A stretch of 64,000 nt of DNA, from the NCBI GenBank assembly GCA_005503055.1, contig SCOX01000009.1, positions 105,666 through 169,665 on the forward strand, given 5' to 3'. The notes below the pieces were generated by a model, which was given only the letters and a program-made list of their open reading frames with translations, was not told where the DNA came from and did not search any database. This stretch comes from Lysobacteraceae bacterium P. GTDB taxonomy: Bacteria > Pseudomonadota > Gammaproteobacteria > Xanthomonadales > Xanthomonadaceae. A program made the translations under genes and the position numbers. This document shows positions 21,417 to 31,752 of the stretch, in pieces. The first letter of the stretch is position 1. Every line of letters begins with the position of its first letter.

Positions 21417-21787
21417 CCCGGCAGCACGAAAGCGGCGACCACGCGTCGTCCTTCGCTCGCCAGCACGTTGTACGTGCGCGCGGCGGCGGCATTGGTCATC
21501 GTCTCCAGGCCGATCCCGCGCTTGAGGCAGGCGGCGAGCACGGACGCCGGCGGGAACACCTGCGTCGCGCCACTGCCAAGCAGCACCACTTCGGGTTCCA
21601 TCGCCAGGACGACGTCGAGATCCTCAGGTGCCATCGTCCGCACATCGCGCGCGGGCCAGTCTTCGACGAGCCGGTTGGGCGACAGCACGAAGCTGGCCGA
21701 AAGCACGCGGTCGTTCACCCGCGCCGAAGCACCGTCGGCGGCGCGCAGGAAGAACTCGTGATCGGGGTGTTCGAGGTTGAGTTGCAT
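21413..21787 (-). CDS. Mth938-like domain protein (DUF498 family)
   Basis: A 124-residue cytoplasmic protein of the Mth938/NDUFAF3-like family, whose mitochondrial relatives help assemble respiratory complex I. Family features are SFVLSPNRLVEDWP, VVLLGSGATQVFPP and GIGLETMTNAAAARTYNVL. I use the ATG giving MQLNLEHPDHEFF, since upstream codons in the open frame are Arg/Pro-rich and unlike the family. The gene ends tail to tail with the phosphatase-fold gene, the stops overlapping. The biochemical role in bacteria is not established. Confidence 0.87.
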   Translation of the reverse strand: MQLNLEHPDHEFFLRAADGASARVNDRVLSASFVLSPNRLVEDWPARDVRTMAPEDLDVVLAMEPEVVLLGSGATQVFPPASVLAACLKRGIGLETMTNAAAARTYNVLASEGRRVVAAFVLPG

Positions 21788-21845
21788 GGCGACGACTTGG
21801 GGACGAGGCGGCTGGGCACCAACCCGGACGCATCGCGAACCGGTA

Positions 21846-22151
21846 TCAGGCTCGCGGCAGGACGATCTGGCGCCGTTCCTTGCTCGGCCGGTAGAGCACG
21901 GCCGTGTGCCCGATACGCTGGACCAAGGCGGCTCCGGTGCGCTGGGCGAGTTCATCGATCATCGTGTCCCGGGTGTCCCGGTCCTGGGCGCCGACCTTCA
22001 CCTTGATCAGCTCATGGTGTTCCAGGGCCAGGTCGATTTCGGCCACCAGCGGATCGGTGATGCCCTTGCCGCCCACCTGGAGCATCGCCTTCAGGTCGTG
22101 GGCCTGGCCCCGCAGGAAGCGGGTCTGGGAGGCGGTCAGGACGGTTTGCAT
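21846..22151 (-). CDS. yhbY: CRS1-YhbY domain RNA-binding protein
   Basis: A 101-residue ribosome-associated protein with a KH-like CRM fold that binds pre-50S particles. The family signature is [21 protein letters not shown], including the GGKG loop, followed by [10 protein letters not shown] and [11 protein letters not shown]. It is divergent from rlmE, as in many gammaproteobacteria, with a 76-bp shared promoter region. Both neighbours act on the large ribosomal subunit. Confidence 0.95.
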   Translation of the reverse strand: MQTVLTASQTRFLRGQAHDLKAMLQVGGKGITDPLVAEIDLALEHHELIKVKVGAQDRDTRDTMIDELAQRTGAALVQRIGHTAVLYRPSKERRQIVLPRA

Positions 22152-22227
22152 CGGGATACTGAAAACTCAGGGGGGCCGCGCAGGGTATCATGACGGCCCA
22201 CACGCCCTTTATTCCCGACGCCGGCCG

Positions 22228-22875
22228 ATGGCGAGCCGCAGTAAATCCAGCCAGCGCTGGCTCAAGGAACACTTTTCCGACCCCTTCGTTAAGAAGGCCA
22301 AGGCGGAGGGCCTGCGCTCGCGTGCGGCCTACAAGCTGGAAGAACTGGTCGAGCGCGACCGCCTGCTCAAGCCGGGCATGGTCGTGGTCGACCTGGGCGC
22401 CGCCCCCGGGGGCTGGTCGCAATGGATCCGGCAGGAACTCGACCGCCTCGACGCCGCCCGCCCGGGCCGGGTCATCGCACTGGACATCCTGGAAATGCCG
22501 TCGCTGGCCGGAGTGGAATTCCTTCATGGGGATTTCAGGGAGGATGCGGTCCTATCCCAGTTGGTGGCTGCGCTGAATGGCCAGACCGTGGACCTTGTCC
22601 TGTCCGACATGGCCCCCAATAAGAGTGGCGTGGACGCGGTGGACATGCCCCGGGCGATGTACCTGTCGGAGCTGGCGATGGATTTCGCCGACCGGCACCT
22701 GCGCACCGGCGGCAACTTCCTGATCAAGCTGTTCCAGGGAGTCGGCTTCGACGAATACGTGAAAGAGCTGCGCCGGCGCTATGACAAGGTCGTGATTCGC
22801 AAGCCGGAGGCCTCGCGCAAGCGGTCGCCGGAGGTGTACGCGCTGGCACAGGGCAAGCGTGCGGTAATGAAGTAA
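22228..22875 (+). CDS. rlmE: 23S rRNA 2'-O-ribose U2552 methyltransferase
   Basis: A 215-residue SAM-dependent methyltransferase (FtsJ/RrmJ) that modifies U2552 in the 23S A-loop late in 50S assembly. The K-D-K-E set is visible: Lys in [14 protein letters not shown] motif [13 protein letters not shown], Asp in [12 protein letters not shown], and Lys in NFLIKLFQG. The start ATG gives [15 protein letters not shown], the family N-terminus. ftsH follows 96 bp later, the conserved rlmE-ftsH order. Confidence 0.96.
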   Translation: MASRSKSSQRWLKEHFSDPFVKKAKAEGLRSRAAYKLEELVERDRLLKPGMVVVDLGAAPGGWSQWIRQELDRLDAARPGRVIALDILEMPSLAGVEFLHGDFREDAVLSQLVAALNGQTVDLVLSDMAPNKSGVDAVDMPRAMYLSELAMDFADRHLRTGGNFLIKLFQGVGFDEYVKELRRRYDKVVIRKPEASRKRSPEVYALAQGKRAVMK

Positions 22876-22971
22876 GGTTCGATGGAACACACAGGTTGTA
22901 CGGCGACCGTCGATGAATGGCAGGGCGCCGCCCCCGCTGCAACGCGCCACCGGGCGCCAGGTAGGAACTAG

Positions 22972-24870
<1,899 letters not shown>

Positions 24871-24876
24871 GCGCCG

Positions 24877-24998
24877 TGATTCGTGATTCGTGATTCGCAG
24901 AAACGGTGCCGGCAACGGCGCCGTTTTTCGTTGTAACGTCGTCAGAGATTCCGCTACTTTTCGAATCCCGAATCCCGAATCCCGAATCCCGAATCCCA
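24877..24998. repeat. GATTCG/CGAATC composite repeat around the ftsH terminator
   Basis: The left part is three copies of the heptamer GTGATTC (24877-24897). The right part at 24962-24998 is five copies of CGAATCC-type heptamers. The two are of opposite sense, so they can pair across the 24903-24928 hairpin. The same architecture recurs at 37245-37322. The heptamer copy number differs between the two loci, which suggests a slippage-prone or mobile non-coding element. Confidence 0.75.
24903..24928 (+). terminator. Intrinsic terminator after ftsH
   Basis: Stem ACGGTGCCG/CGGCGCCGT (one G-T wobble), loop GCAA, followed by five T. It lies 33 bp after the ftsH stop, inside the composite repeat. 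Confidence 0.85.
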
Positions 24999-25004
24999 GC
25001 TCCC

Positions 25005-25904
25005 ATGTTCGACACCACGCCCACCCTCGACTGCAACGGTCGCCCGCTCGTGCTCGACCGTCCGCGCGTCATGGGGATCGTCAACGTCACGCCCGATTCG
25101 TTTTCCGACGGTGGCGCCCACGACACGCTCGACGCCGCGGTGGCGCACGGCCTGAGGCTGGCGGAGGAGGGCGCCGACATCCTCGACATCGGCGGGGAGT
25201 CCACGCGTCCCGGCGCGGCCGACGTAACGGTGGAAGACGAACTGCGCCGCACGATTCCCGTGATCGAACGACTGGCGAAGCAAACGTCGCTTCCGATCAG
25301 CATCGACACGTCCAAGCCCGAGGTGATGCGCGCCGCCGTGCAGGCAGGCGCGGGCATGATCAACGACGTCTACGCGCTGCGCCGCGATGGCGCGCTCGAT
25401 GCGGCCGCCGCGCTGGGCGTGCCCGTCGTGCTGATGCACATGCAGGGCGAGCCGCGCTCGATGCAGGAGGCTCCGCACTATGACGACGTCGTCGCGCAGG
25501 TGCATCGCTTCCTCGCCGAACGCATCTTCGCCGCCGAGATGGCGGGCATCGCGAAGAAGAAGATCCTCGTCGACCCGGGTTTCGGTTTCGGCAAGAACAC
25601 GCAGCACAATCTCGCGTTGCTTGCGCAGCTGGAGCGATTTGCCGAGCTGGGCGTCCCATTGCTCGCGGGGCTGTCGCGCAAGCGCACGATCGGCGAGATC
25701 GTCGGACGCAACGAACCTCGCGATCGCGCGATCGGTTCGGTCGCCGCGCATCTCATCGCCGCACAGCGCGGAGCGAAGTTGTTGCGCGTGCACGATGTCG
25801 CCGCGACGGTGGATGCGTTGAAGGTGTGGAATGCAGTCGCCTCACAGGCGACCCCGCGTGCGAAGTCCACGCCTTCGATGCCGACCTGGCCCGACGACGA
25901 GTAA
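25005..25904 (+). CDS. folP: Dihydropteroate synthase
   Basis: A 299-residue folate-pathway TIM-barrel enzyme that joins p-aminobenzoate to pterin pyrophosphate, the target of sulfonamides. Signatures are MGIVNVTPDSFSDGG, the pterin loop DIGGESTRPGA, SIDTSKPEVM, VLMHMQGEPRSMQ and DPGFGFGKN, with LAGLSRKRTIG near the C-terminus. The usual glmM partner is not downstream; instead a 630-bp gene-free region follows. Confidence 0.96.
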   Translation: MFDTTPTLDCNGRPLVLDRPRVMGIVNVTPDSFSDGGAHDTLDAAVAHGLRLAEEGADILDIGGESTRPGAADVTVEDELRRTIPVIERLAKQTSLPISIDTSKPEVMRAAVQAGAGMINDVYALRRDGALDAAAALGVPVVLMHMQGEPRSMQEAPHYDDVVAQVHRFLAERIFAAEMAGIAKKKILVDPGFGFGKNTQHNLALLAQLERFAELGVPLLAGLSRKRTIGEIVGRNEPRDRAIGSVAAHLIAAQRGAKLLRVHDVAATVDALKVWNAVASQATPRAKSTPSMPTWPDDE

Positions 25905-25920
25905 TGCGTCGCCTGGCGTT

Positions 25921-26347
25921 TTTTTGACCAATCACGCCAAGCGCCTTGGTGCGTAAGGCGTGCGCTGCGATACGCACAGCGCTGTCCAAATGCTTGTCCA
26001 CAGGAAGTGTGGATAGCGTGTGCGCCGACGCCGAAATCGCCGCGCGAGTCAAACGATTTGTGCGGTCAATTTTTAGCCAACCCCCTTGCAATGCTTATGT
26101 CGCAAGGCGCTCAGGCATGTTTCCACATCGATGTCCGCAGGCTTGTCCACAGCCCGTGTGGATAGTCGTGTTCGTCGCATCCGAACCATCGGGATTCCAC
26201 CGCGTCGGCGATGCCGGAAACGTCGGCCGAGTCAAGCGAAATCGCTGGTGATTTTTTAGCCACTCCGCGCGGAGCCATGCTGTGCCGAGCTCTCAGGCCA
26301 CTCTCCACATCGCTGTCCGCAGGCTTGTCCACAGGCGGTGTGGATAG
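25921..26347. repeat. Three-unit tandem array, each with a TTTTTAGCCA block and an inverted DnaA-box-like pair
   Basis: T-blocks TTTTTGACCA or TTTTTAGCCA start at 25921, 26070 and 26253. Hairpins start at 25994, 26143 and 26325. The spacing between block and hairpin is 73, 73 and 72 bp, and the unit period is 149 then about 182 bp. Each hairpin pairs TTGTCCACA (25994, 26143, 26325) with TGTGGATAG (26008, 26157, 26339), the latter reading CTATCCACA on the other strand. The motif CGAGTCAA recurs at 26045 and 26228, and GTCCGCAGG precedes the second and third hairpins. Units 2 and 3 are the most alike. Confidence 0.85.
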
Positions 26348-26414
26348 CTCGTACGGGGTGGTCAAAATATCGCCATACAGCCGGCGCCCGTTGGGGCGCA
26401 TGGCCTGCAGCACG

Positions 26415-26461
26415 TTATCAACAGCCTTGCCCCAGAGGTTTTCCACACCTTTTGTGGAAAG
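26415..26461. promoter_or_regulatory. Further DnaA-box-like sites upstream of miaA
   Basis: TTATCAACA at 26415-26423, and TTTTCCACA at 26439-26447 facing TGTGGAAAG at 26453-26461, the last two forming a hairpin. They are close to the DnaA consensus TTATCCACA, with one mismatch (TTTTCCACA and TTATCAACA). They extend the array toward miaA and could place its promoter under DnaA influence. Confidence 0.6.
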
Positions 26462-26534
26462 GACGAATGGGCGCGCGAGGTTTCCCGACGTCGGTCCGTG
26501 TGCGAGGCTACGACCCCGACCCGCCGTGCCCGAC

Positions 26535-27512
26535 ATGCCCGCCGATACGCGCCCCATCGCGATTGCCCTGATGGGCCCGACCGCCTCGGGCAAGACCGCG
26601 CTCGCGCTGGACTGGGCCGAGCGCTTCGGCGGGGAAATCGTCAGTGTCGATTCGGCGCTGGTCTACCGGCGGCTGGACATCGGTTCGGCCAAACCGACCA
26701 CGGCCGAGCGTTCCCGCGCACCGCACCACCTGATCGATCTGCGCGAGCCCTGGCAGCCATACTCGGCAGCAGAGTTCGCCCAGGACGCGCGGCGCGCGAT
26801 CGAAGACATACTCGCCCGTGGACGGCTGCCGATCCTCGCCGGCGGCACCGGTCTGTATTTCCACGCGCTGCTGCATGGCCTGTCGCCAATGCCGGAGGCT
26901 GATGCGGACACGCGCGCGCAATTGGAAGCGCAGGCGCAGGCCCGAGGATGGGCCGCCCTTCATGCGGAACTGGCGGCGGTGGATCCCGCAGCGGCCGCTC
27001 GCATCCATGCCACCGACGCGCAACGCATCCAGCGTGCGCTCGAGGTCTACCGTCTGTCCGGTCGCACGATCACCGATTGGCGTGGCGAGGTCTCGCAACA
27101 TCCTCGCCCGCCGGCGCGGGTGCTCAAGCTGGTGCTGGCGCCGGCCGACCGAGCAGAGCTGCACGAGCGCATCGCCCGCCGGTTCGACCTGATGCTGGAC
27201 GGTGGGTTTCTCGACGAAGTGCGTGCGCTGCGGGCGATCCCGGAATTGCGCGACCATCGCGCGCCGCAGGACCTGCCCGCGCTGCGCGCCGTCGGCTACC
27301 GCCAGGCCTGGGAGCATCTGGACGGCGCGACGGACCTGCGAGAGTTCCGTGATCGCGGCGTGTACGCCACCCGCCAACTCGCGAAGCGGCAGCTCACTTG
27401 GCTGCGCGGCGAACTCGATGCCCGCTGGTTCGATCCGCAGCGCCAACGCGAGGCGCTCGACGTCGCGCGGGCCGCCTTCATGGACGGCGCAGGGGATTCG
27501 ACGAAGGGTTGA
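26535..27512 (+). CDS. miaA: tRNA dimethylallyltransferase
   Basis: A 325-residue enzyme that prenylates A37 of tRNAs reading U-starting codons. The P-loop is in [16 protein letters not shown], followed by [22 protein letters not shown] and [18 protein letters not shown]. The C-terminal region has [16 protein letters not shown] and [13 protein letters not shown]. The ATG at 26535 gives [14 protein letters not shown]; an in-frame GTG nine bases upstream is an alternative. A longer open frame upstream is rejected because it passes through the repeat array. hfq follows 126 bp later. Confidence 0.95.
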   Translation: MPADTRPIAIALMGPTASGKTALALDWAERFGGEIVSVDSALVYRRLDIGSAKPTTAERSRAPHHLIDLREPWQPYSAAEFAQDARRAIEDILARGRLPILAGGTGLYFHALLHGLSPMPEADADTRAQLEAQAQARGWAALHAELAAVDPAAAARIHATDAQRIQRALEVYRLSGRTITDWRGEVSQHPRPPARVLKLVLAPADRAELHERIARRFDLMLDGGFLDEVRALRAIPELRDHRAPQDLPALRAVGYRQAWEHLDGATDLREFRDRGVYATRQLAKRQLTWLRGELDARWFDPQRQREALDVARAAFMDGAGDSTKG

Positions 27513-27638
27513 ATCCGGTGCGCGTGCAGCACCTCGCGTTTGCGCTACCATCGGGCGGTCGCCGCCGTGGGGACGGCCGGCGATGCGGCGGCCTCCACCG
27601 CGCCGTCCTTATAACTAGAACGAGTTGGGGAGCTACAC

Positions 27639-27923
27639 ATGTCCAAGGGACAGTCTTTGCAGGATCCTTTCCTGAACGCGCTGCGACGCGAACGCGTGCC
27701 GGTTTCGGTCTACCTGGTCAACGGGATCAAGCTGCAGGGCACGATCGAATCCTTCGACCAGTTCGTGGTGCTCCTGCGCAACACCGTCAGCCAGATGGTG
27801 TACAAGCACGCCATTTCCACCGTCGTGCCGGCGCGCAACGTGCGAGTGGGGCCTGGCGGCGGTTACGTCCAGTCGTCCGAATCCGGTGGCGAAGACGGCG
27901 AGGATGTCGAAGAGACGGAATGA
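27639..27923 (+). CDS. hfq: RNA chaperone Hfq
   Basis: A 94-residue Sm-like hexameric chaperone that pairs small RNAs with mRNAs. The Sm1 motif ([24 protein letters not shown]) and Sm2 motif ([12 protein letters not shown]) are intact, and the N-terminus [18 protein letters not shown] is canonical. The C-terminal tail is short and acidic ([13 protein letters not shown]). The start follows GTTGGGGAGCTACAC, a good Shine-Dalgarno. It belongs to the miaA-hfq-hflX-hflK-hflC cluster. Confidence 0.98.
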   Translation: MSKGQSLQDPFLNALRRERVPVSVYLVNGIKLQGTIESFDQFVVLLRNTVSQMVYKHAISTVVPARNVRVGPGGGYVQSSESGGEDGEDVEETE

Positions 27924-28039
27924 CCCCGGTCCGGGAACGGCCGGCGCCCGCCCCGTGTCCGGTCGATGACCTGCGGCCCTTGTGTGGCCGCGGGGTGGCG
28001 CCCATGTTGTCTTCCTGTCCCTGCACAGGTTGACCCGGT

Positions 28040-29356
28040 TTGTTCGAACGATCCCGCAAAGGCGAGCATGCGCTCCTGATCCAACCCCACGCCGGCGGCC
28101 CGCCGGAAGAGGGGGTGCTGGAGGAGTTCGCCGATCTTGCCCGCTCTGCGGGCGCCACGGTCGCCGCGGTGCTCACCGCGCGCATCGACCGTCCCAACGC
28201 CGCCATGCTGATCGGCAGCGGCAAGTTGGAAGAAGTGAAGGCCGCCGCCGAGGCGACCGGCGCCGATCTCATCCTCGTCAACCATCCGCTTTCGCCCGGG
28301 CAGGAGCGCAACCTCGAGCGCGCGCTGCAACGCCGCGTGGTCGATCGCACCGGGTTGATTCTGGACATCTTCGCTCAACGCGCGCACAGCCACGACGGCA
28401 AGCTGCAGGTCGAACTGGCGCAGCTCAAGCACATGGCCACGCGGCTGGTTCGCGGCTGGACCCACCTGGAGCGCCAGCGCGGTGGTTCGATCGGCTTGCG
28501 CGGCCCGGGCGAAACCCAGCTGGAAACCGACCGCCGACTGTTGCAGAAGCGTCTGGAGCAATTGCAGAAGCGGTTGGAAAAGGTCGAAGTGCAGCGCACC
28601 CAGATGCGGCGTGCGCGCGTGCGCAGCGAGTTGCCGCGCGTGGCGCTGGTCGGTTACACGAACGCCGGCAAATCGACGCTGTTCAACGCGCTGACCGGCG
28701 CGGATGCGTACGCCGCCGACCAGCTGTTCGCGACGCTGGACCCGACGGTTCGGCGCATCGAGCTTTCCGGCGGTGGCGTGGTGCTGGCCGACACGGTCGG
28801 CTTCGTGCGCGATCTGCCGCACGAGCTCGTCGCCGCATTCCGTTCGACCCTGTCCGAGTCGCGCGAAGCCGATCTGCTCCTGCACGTCGTCGACGCCGCC
28901 GACCCGCTGCGGGACGAGCGCATCGCGCAGGTCGACGAGGTGCTGAAGGACATCGGCGCGGGCGAATTGCCGCAATTGCTGGTGTTCAACAAGATCGACC
29001 GTCTTGGCGACGATGGCGAGACGGTGCCGCCGCGCATCGACCGTCCCGCCGAGGGTCGCGTGCGCGCGTGGCTGTCGGCTCGCGACGGCAGCGGCCTTGA
29101 CCTGCTGCGGCAGGCGCTGGCCGAAGCGCTGGAACTGCGCCACGTGGTCGGCGAGGTCCGCCTGCCTGCGCAGGCGGCCAAGCTGCGCGCCCGCCTGCAC
29201 GAGTTGGGTGCGGTTCGCGGCGAGGAACACGATGAACACGGCTGGCGCATTCGCGTGGACCTGCCCCTGGCCGACGCGCAGCGCCTGTTCGTGCAGGCAC
29301 ACGGCGAAGCCCTGCGCCCGATCTTGCCGGAGCAGGACGACGAAGATGCGGCCTGA
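28040..29356 (+). CDS. hflX: GTPase HflX
   Basis: A 438-residue ribosome-binding GTPase that rescues stalled or heat-damaged 70S ribosomes. The N-terminal domain includes AAMLIGSGKLEEVKA and RVVDRTGLILDIFAQRA, followed by the helical arm GGSIGLRGPGETQLETDRR. G-domain motifs are G1 GYTNAGKSTL, G3 DTVGF and G4 NKID. The start is TTG at 28040, giving LFERSRKGEHALL; no ATG or GTG is better placed. The 116-bp gap after hfq carries no obvious terminator. Confidence 0.95.
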   Translation: MFERSRKGEHALLIQPHAGGPPEEGVLEEFADLARSAGATVAAVLTARIDRPNAAMLIGSGKLEEVKAAAEATGADLILVNHPLSPGQERNLERALQRRVVDRTGLILDIFAQRAHSHDGKLQVELAQLKHMATRLVRGWTHLERQRGGSIGLRGPGETQLETDRRLLQKRLEQLQKRLEKVEVQRTQMRRARVRSELPRVALVGYTNAGKSTLFNALTGADAYAADQLFATLDPTVRRIELSGGGVVLADTVGFVRDLPHELVAAFRSTLSESREADLLLHVVDAADPLRDERIAQVDEVLKDIGAGELPQLLVFNKIDRLGDDGETVPPRIDRPAEGRVRAWLSARDGSGLDLLRQALAEALELRHVVGEVRLPAQAAKLRARLHELGAVRGEEHDEHGWRIRVDLPLADAQRLFVQAHGEALRPILPEQDDEDAA

Positions 29357-29469
29357 GCGGCCTGAACGCATCCGGCGTCGGCTTGCTTGAGACGCACCGC
29401 ACCCCCACCTAGAATCGACGCACGTCCGCGCAGCTGAACGCGGACGCGGATCCCCTCCTTGGAGCAGGC

Positions 29470-30591
29470 ATGGCCTGGAACACCCCTGGCAGTGACAATT
29501 CTGGCGGTTCGAACGGACGAACCCCGCGCCGCAGGCCCGGAGGCCGCGGCCTGGACGCCTTGCTCGACCCGCTACGCGGCCTGTTCGGCGGCGGTGCTGG
29601 AGGCGGGGGAGGCGGCAACATCCTGCGCTGGGTCGGCATCGTCTTCGGCCTGTGGCTGGTCTTCAACTGCTTCGTCCTGGTGACCGAGCAGGAGCGCGGC
29701 GTGGTGCTGCGCTTCGGCCAGTTCTCGCGCGTGCTCGAACCCGGCCCGCATCTGAAGGCGCCGTGGCCCATCGAGCGCGTGACCAAGGTCAACGCCACGC
29801 AGAGCAACGCGTATAGCGACACCGTTCCGGTGTTCACCCGCGATGCCAACATGGTGAACGTCGAGATCAACGTGCAGTACAAGATCGGCGATCCGCAGAC
29901 CTACCTGTTCGGTACGCGCGATGCCGACCGCGTCCTCAAGGAAGCGGCGCAGAGCGCGGTGCGCGAGCAGGTCGGCCGCTCCGACCTGGACACCGTGCTC
30001 AATGCGCGTTCGGAACTCACGGTCACGGTGAGGCAGCGCCTGCAGGCCTCGCTCGAGGCGTACCGCACCGGCCTGGTCGTCACCGAGCTCAACCTGCCCA
30101 ACGCGCGTCCGCCGGACGAGGTGAAGGACGCGTTCGACGAAGTGCAGCGCGCCGCCTCCGACAAGACCACCGCCATCAACCAGGCCCAGGCGTACGCCAA
30201 GCAGGTCGTGCCTGAGGCGCGCGGTGAAGCCGCCCGCGTGCGTACCGGCGCGGAAGGCTTCAAGACCGCCGCGATCGCCCGCGCCGAGGGCGACGCGACG
30301 CGATTCTCTTTGCTGGTCGACCAGTACAAGAGTGCGCCCGATGTCACGCGCAAGCGGCTGTGGCTGGACACCGTGCAGGACGTGGTCGCCGGCAACCGCA
30401 CCATCATCGGCGGCGATTCGCGCCAGCTGATCTACGTTCCCATGGGCGACAAGCGCACCGCGCCTTCCGCCGTCCCCTCGCCGCTGCTGACGCCGGACCT
30501 GCTGGCGCCGCCGCTGGGGTCGGAACCCGCCGACGCCGGACGTCCCACCCGTTCGCCCCGGCCCAGCGGCCGTGAAGAGGTGAGCCGATGA
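29470..30591 (+). CDS. hflK: FtsH protease modulator HflK
   Basis: A 373-residue SPFH/prohibitin-family inner-membrane protein that caps FtsH with HflC. The N-terminal 55 residues are Gly/Arg-rich (a run FGGGAGGGGGG precedes the membrane helix), then one helix NILRWVGIVFGLWLVFNCFVL. The SPFH domain follows (TEQERGVVLRFGQF, PGPHLKAPWPIERV). A long Ala/Glu-rich helix spans the second half (AYAKQVVPEARGEAARV). The Pro-rich C-terminus looks disordered. It overlaps hflC by 4 bp. Confidence 0.96.
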   Translation: MAWNTPGSDNSGGSNGRTPRRRPGGRGLDALLDPLRGLFGGGAGGGGGGNILRWVGIVFGLWLVFNCFVLVTEQERGVVLRFGQFSRVLEPGPHLKAPWPIERVTKVNATQSNAYSDTVPVFTRDANMVNVEINVQYKIGDPQTYLFGTRDADRVLKEAAQSAVREQVGRSDLDTVLNARSELTVTVRQRLQASLEAYRTGLVVTELNLPNARPPDEVKDAFDEVQRAASDKTTAINQAQAYAKQVVPEARGEAARVRTGAEGFKTAAIARAEGDATRFSLLVDQYKSAPDVTRKRLWLDTVQDVVAGNRTIIGGDSRQLIYVPMGDKRTAPSAVPSPLLTPDLLAPPLGSEPADAGRPTRSPRPSGREEVSR

Positions 30592-31451
30592 AATTCTCCT
30601 TGTGGATCGCCGCCGCCGTCGCGGCCCTGTTCGCGCTGCTCGGTTCGGTGTTCGTGGTCAGCGAAGGCCATAACGCGATCGTGCTGAACCTGGGACGCGT
30701 GGTGCGTTCCGACATCGGTCCGGGCCTGCACTTCAAGTGGCCGCTGGTGGAGTCGGCACGCGTGTTCGATCGCCGCCTGCAGGTGCTCGACGCCGAGCCG
30801 GAGCGTTACCTCACGGCCGACAAGCAGAACGTCAGCGTCGACTTCTTCGCGCTGGGCCGTATCAACGATCTGCGCACGTTCTATCGCGCCACGGGTGGCA
30901 ACGAAACGATCGCGGTCGAGCGCCTGGCGCCGATCATCCGCGATTCGCTGATCAACGAGATCAACTCGCGCACGCTGCAGCAGGTGGTGTCGGGCGACCG
31001 CGACGCGGTGATCGGTCGGCAGCTCGAGGCGATCAACCAGGGCGCCGAGACGCTGGGCGTGAAGATCGTCGACATCCGCATCAAGCGCATCGAACTGCCG
31101 CAGGACAGCAACGTGGTCGGTTCGGTCTACAACCAGATGCGCAGCCAGCGACTGCAGGTGGCCAGCCAACTGCGCGCCGAAGGCGTGGAGCTGGCGCAGG
31201 CCATCCGTGCCCAGGCCGACCGCGAGAAGCAGGTGATCGTCGCCGAAGCCGAACGCGATGCGCAGAAGCTGCGCGGCGAGGGCGATGCCGAGGCGGCGCG
31301 CCTGTACGCGCAGGCCGCGAACAAGGACCCGGCTTTCTACGCGTTCCAGCGCAGCCTGGATGCCTATCGCAAGGCGTTCGGAAACGGCGACACGGTGATC
31401 GTGCTCGATCGCAACGACCCGTTCCTGCAATACCTGCGCTCGGAACGCTGA
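30588..31451 (+). CDS. hflC: FtsH protease modulator HflC
   Basis: A 287-residue SPFH-family partner of HflK. An N-terminal membrane anchor (LWIAAAVAALFALLGSVFVV) is followed by SEGHNAIVLNLGRVV and GPGLHFKWPLVESARVFDRR, then a helical region with AIRAQADREKQVIVAEAERDAQKLRGEGD in its middle. Its ATG overlaps the hflK stop, giving tight stoichiometric coupling. A DUF2065 gene follows 9 bp later. Confidence 0.96.
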   Translation: MKFSLWIAAAVAALFALLGSVFVVSEGHNAIVLNLGRVVRSDIGPGLHFKWPLVESARVFDRRLQVLDAEPERYLTADKQNVSVDFFALGRINDLRTFYRATGGNETIAVERLAPIIRDSLINEINSRTLQQVVSGDRDAVIGRQLEAINQGAETLGVKIVDIRIKRIELPQDSNVVGSVYNQMRSQRLQVASQLRAEGVELAQAIRAQADREKQVIVAEAERDAQKLRGEGDAEAARLYAQAANKDPAFYAFQRSLDAYRKAFGNGDTVIVLDRNDPFLQYLRSER

Positions 31452-31460
31452 TCGGCCCGC

Positions 31461-31646
31461 ATGTTCGAGCTGGTCTCGGCCCTGTGCCTGGTGGCGGTGC
31501 TGGAAGGCCTGTTCCTGTTCGTCGCTCCGCGCGGCTGGAAACGGGCTGCCGAGCAACTCCACGCGCTGCCGGACCGGCAACTGCGCGTGGTCGGCGCGGT
31601 GGCGGTGGGGCTGGGCCTGCTGTCGCTGTGGTGGGTGCGCTCCTGA
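31461..31646 (+). CDS. DUF2065 family (YjeT-like) small membrane protein
   Basis: A 61-residue protein with two predicted membrane helices: LVSALCLVAVLEGLFLFVAP, then a short loop with WKRAAEQLHALPDRQLRVVG, then AVAVGLGLLSLWWV. This matches DUF2065/YjeT, a small inner-membrane family commonly encoded between hflC and purA. Function is unknown. Its 9-bp distance from hflC suggests cotranscription; the terminator at 31753 follows. Confidence 0.88.
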   Translation: MFELVSALCLVAVLEGLFLFVAPRGWKRAAEQLHALPDRQLRVVGAVAVGLGLLSLWWVRS

Positions 31647-31752
31647 TGCCTTCACGCGCGCCGGCCTGACCGGATCGGTCGGGAATGCGTGAAGTGAACG
31701 GGAATCCGCCCGCCGGGGTGGTCCCGCCCACCCAAAACCCGGATAATGCACA

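Larger units (their letters stand above)
25905..26534. other. 630-bp gene-free region with DnaA-box-like array
   Basis: No convincing gene lies here. Short open frames cross it, but they start with family-unlike sequence and run through the repeats. The region holds a T-rich block soon after the folP stop, the three-unit tandem array at 25921-26347 and further boxes at 26415-26461. The last 70 bp before miaA hold no clear Shine-Dalgarno. It must also contain the promoter for the miaA-hfq cluster. Confidence 0.8.

Noticed and set aside
24962..24998. CRISPR-like short direct repeats
   Set aside because: The period is only 7-8 bp with no spacers, and no cas genes are present; it is a simple heptamer repeat.
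25946..26251. Short open frame within the DnaA-box array
   Set aside because: It runs through the tandem repeats, lacks a Shine-Dalgarno and has random composition; the repeat structure explains the sequence better.
25921..26461. Chromosomal origin of replication
   Set aside because: No dnaA, dnaN, gyrB, rpmH or gidA is nearby, and no clear AT-rich unwinding element is seen; a DnaA titration or regulatory site is more consistent.
26211..26534. Long N-terminal extension of miaA
   Set aside because: It would translate the repeat array; MiaA proteins start just before the GPTASGKT loop, so the ATG at 26535 fits.
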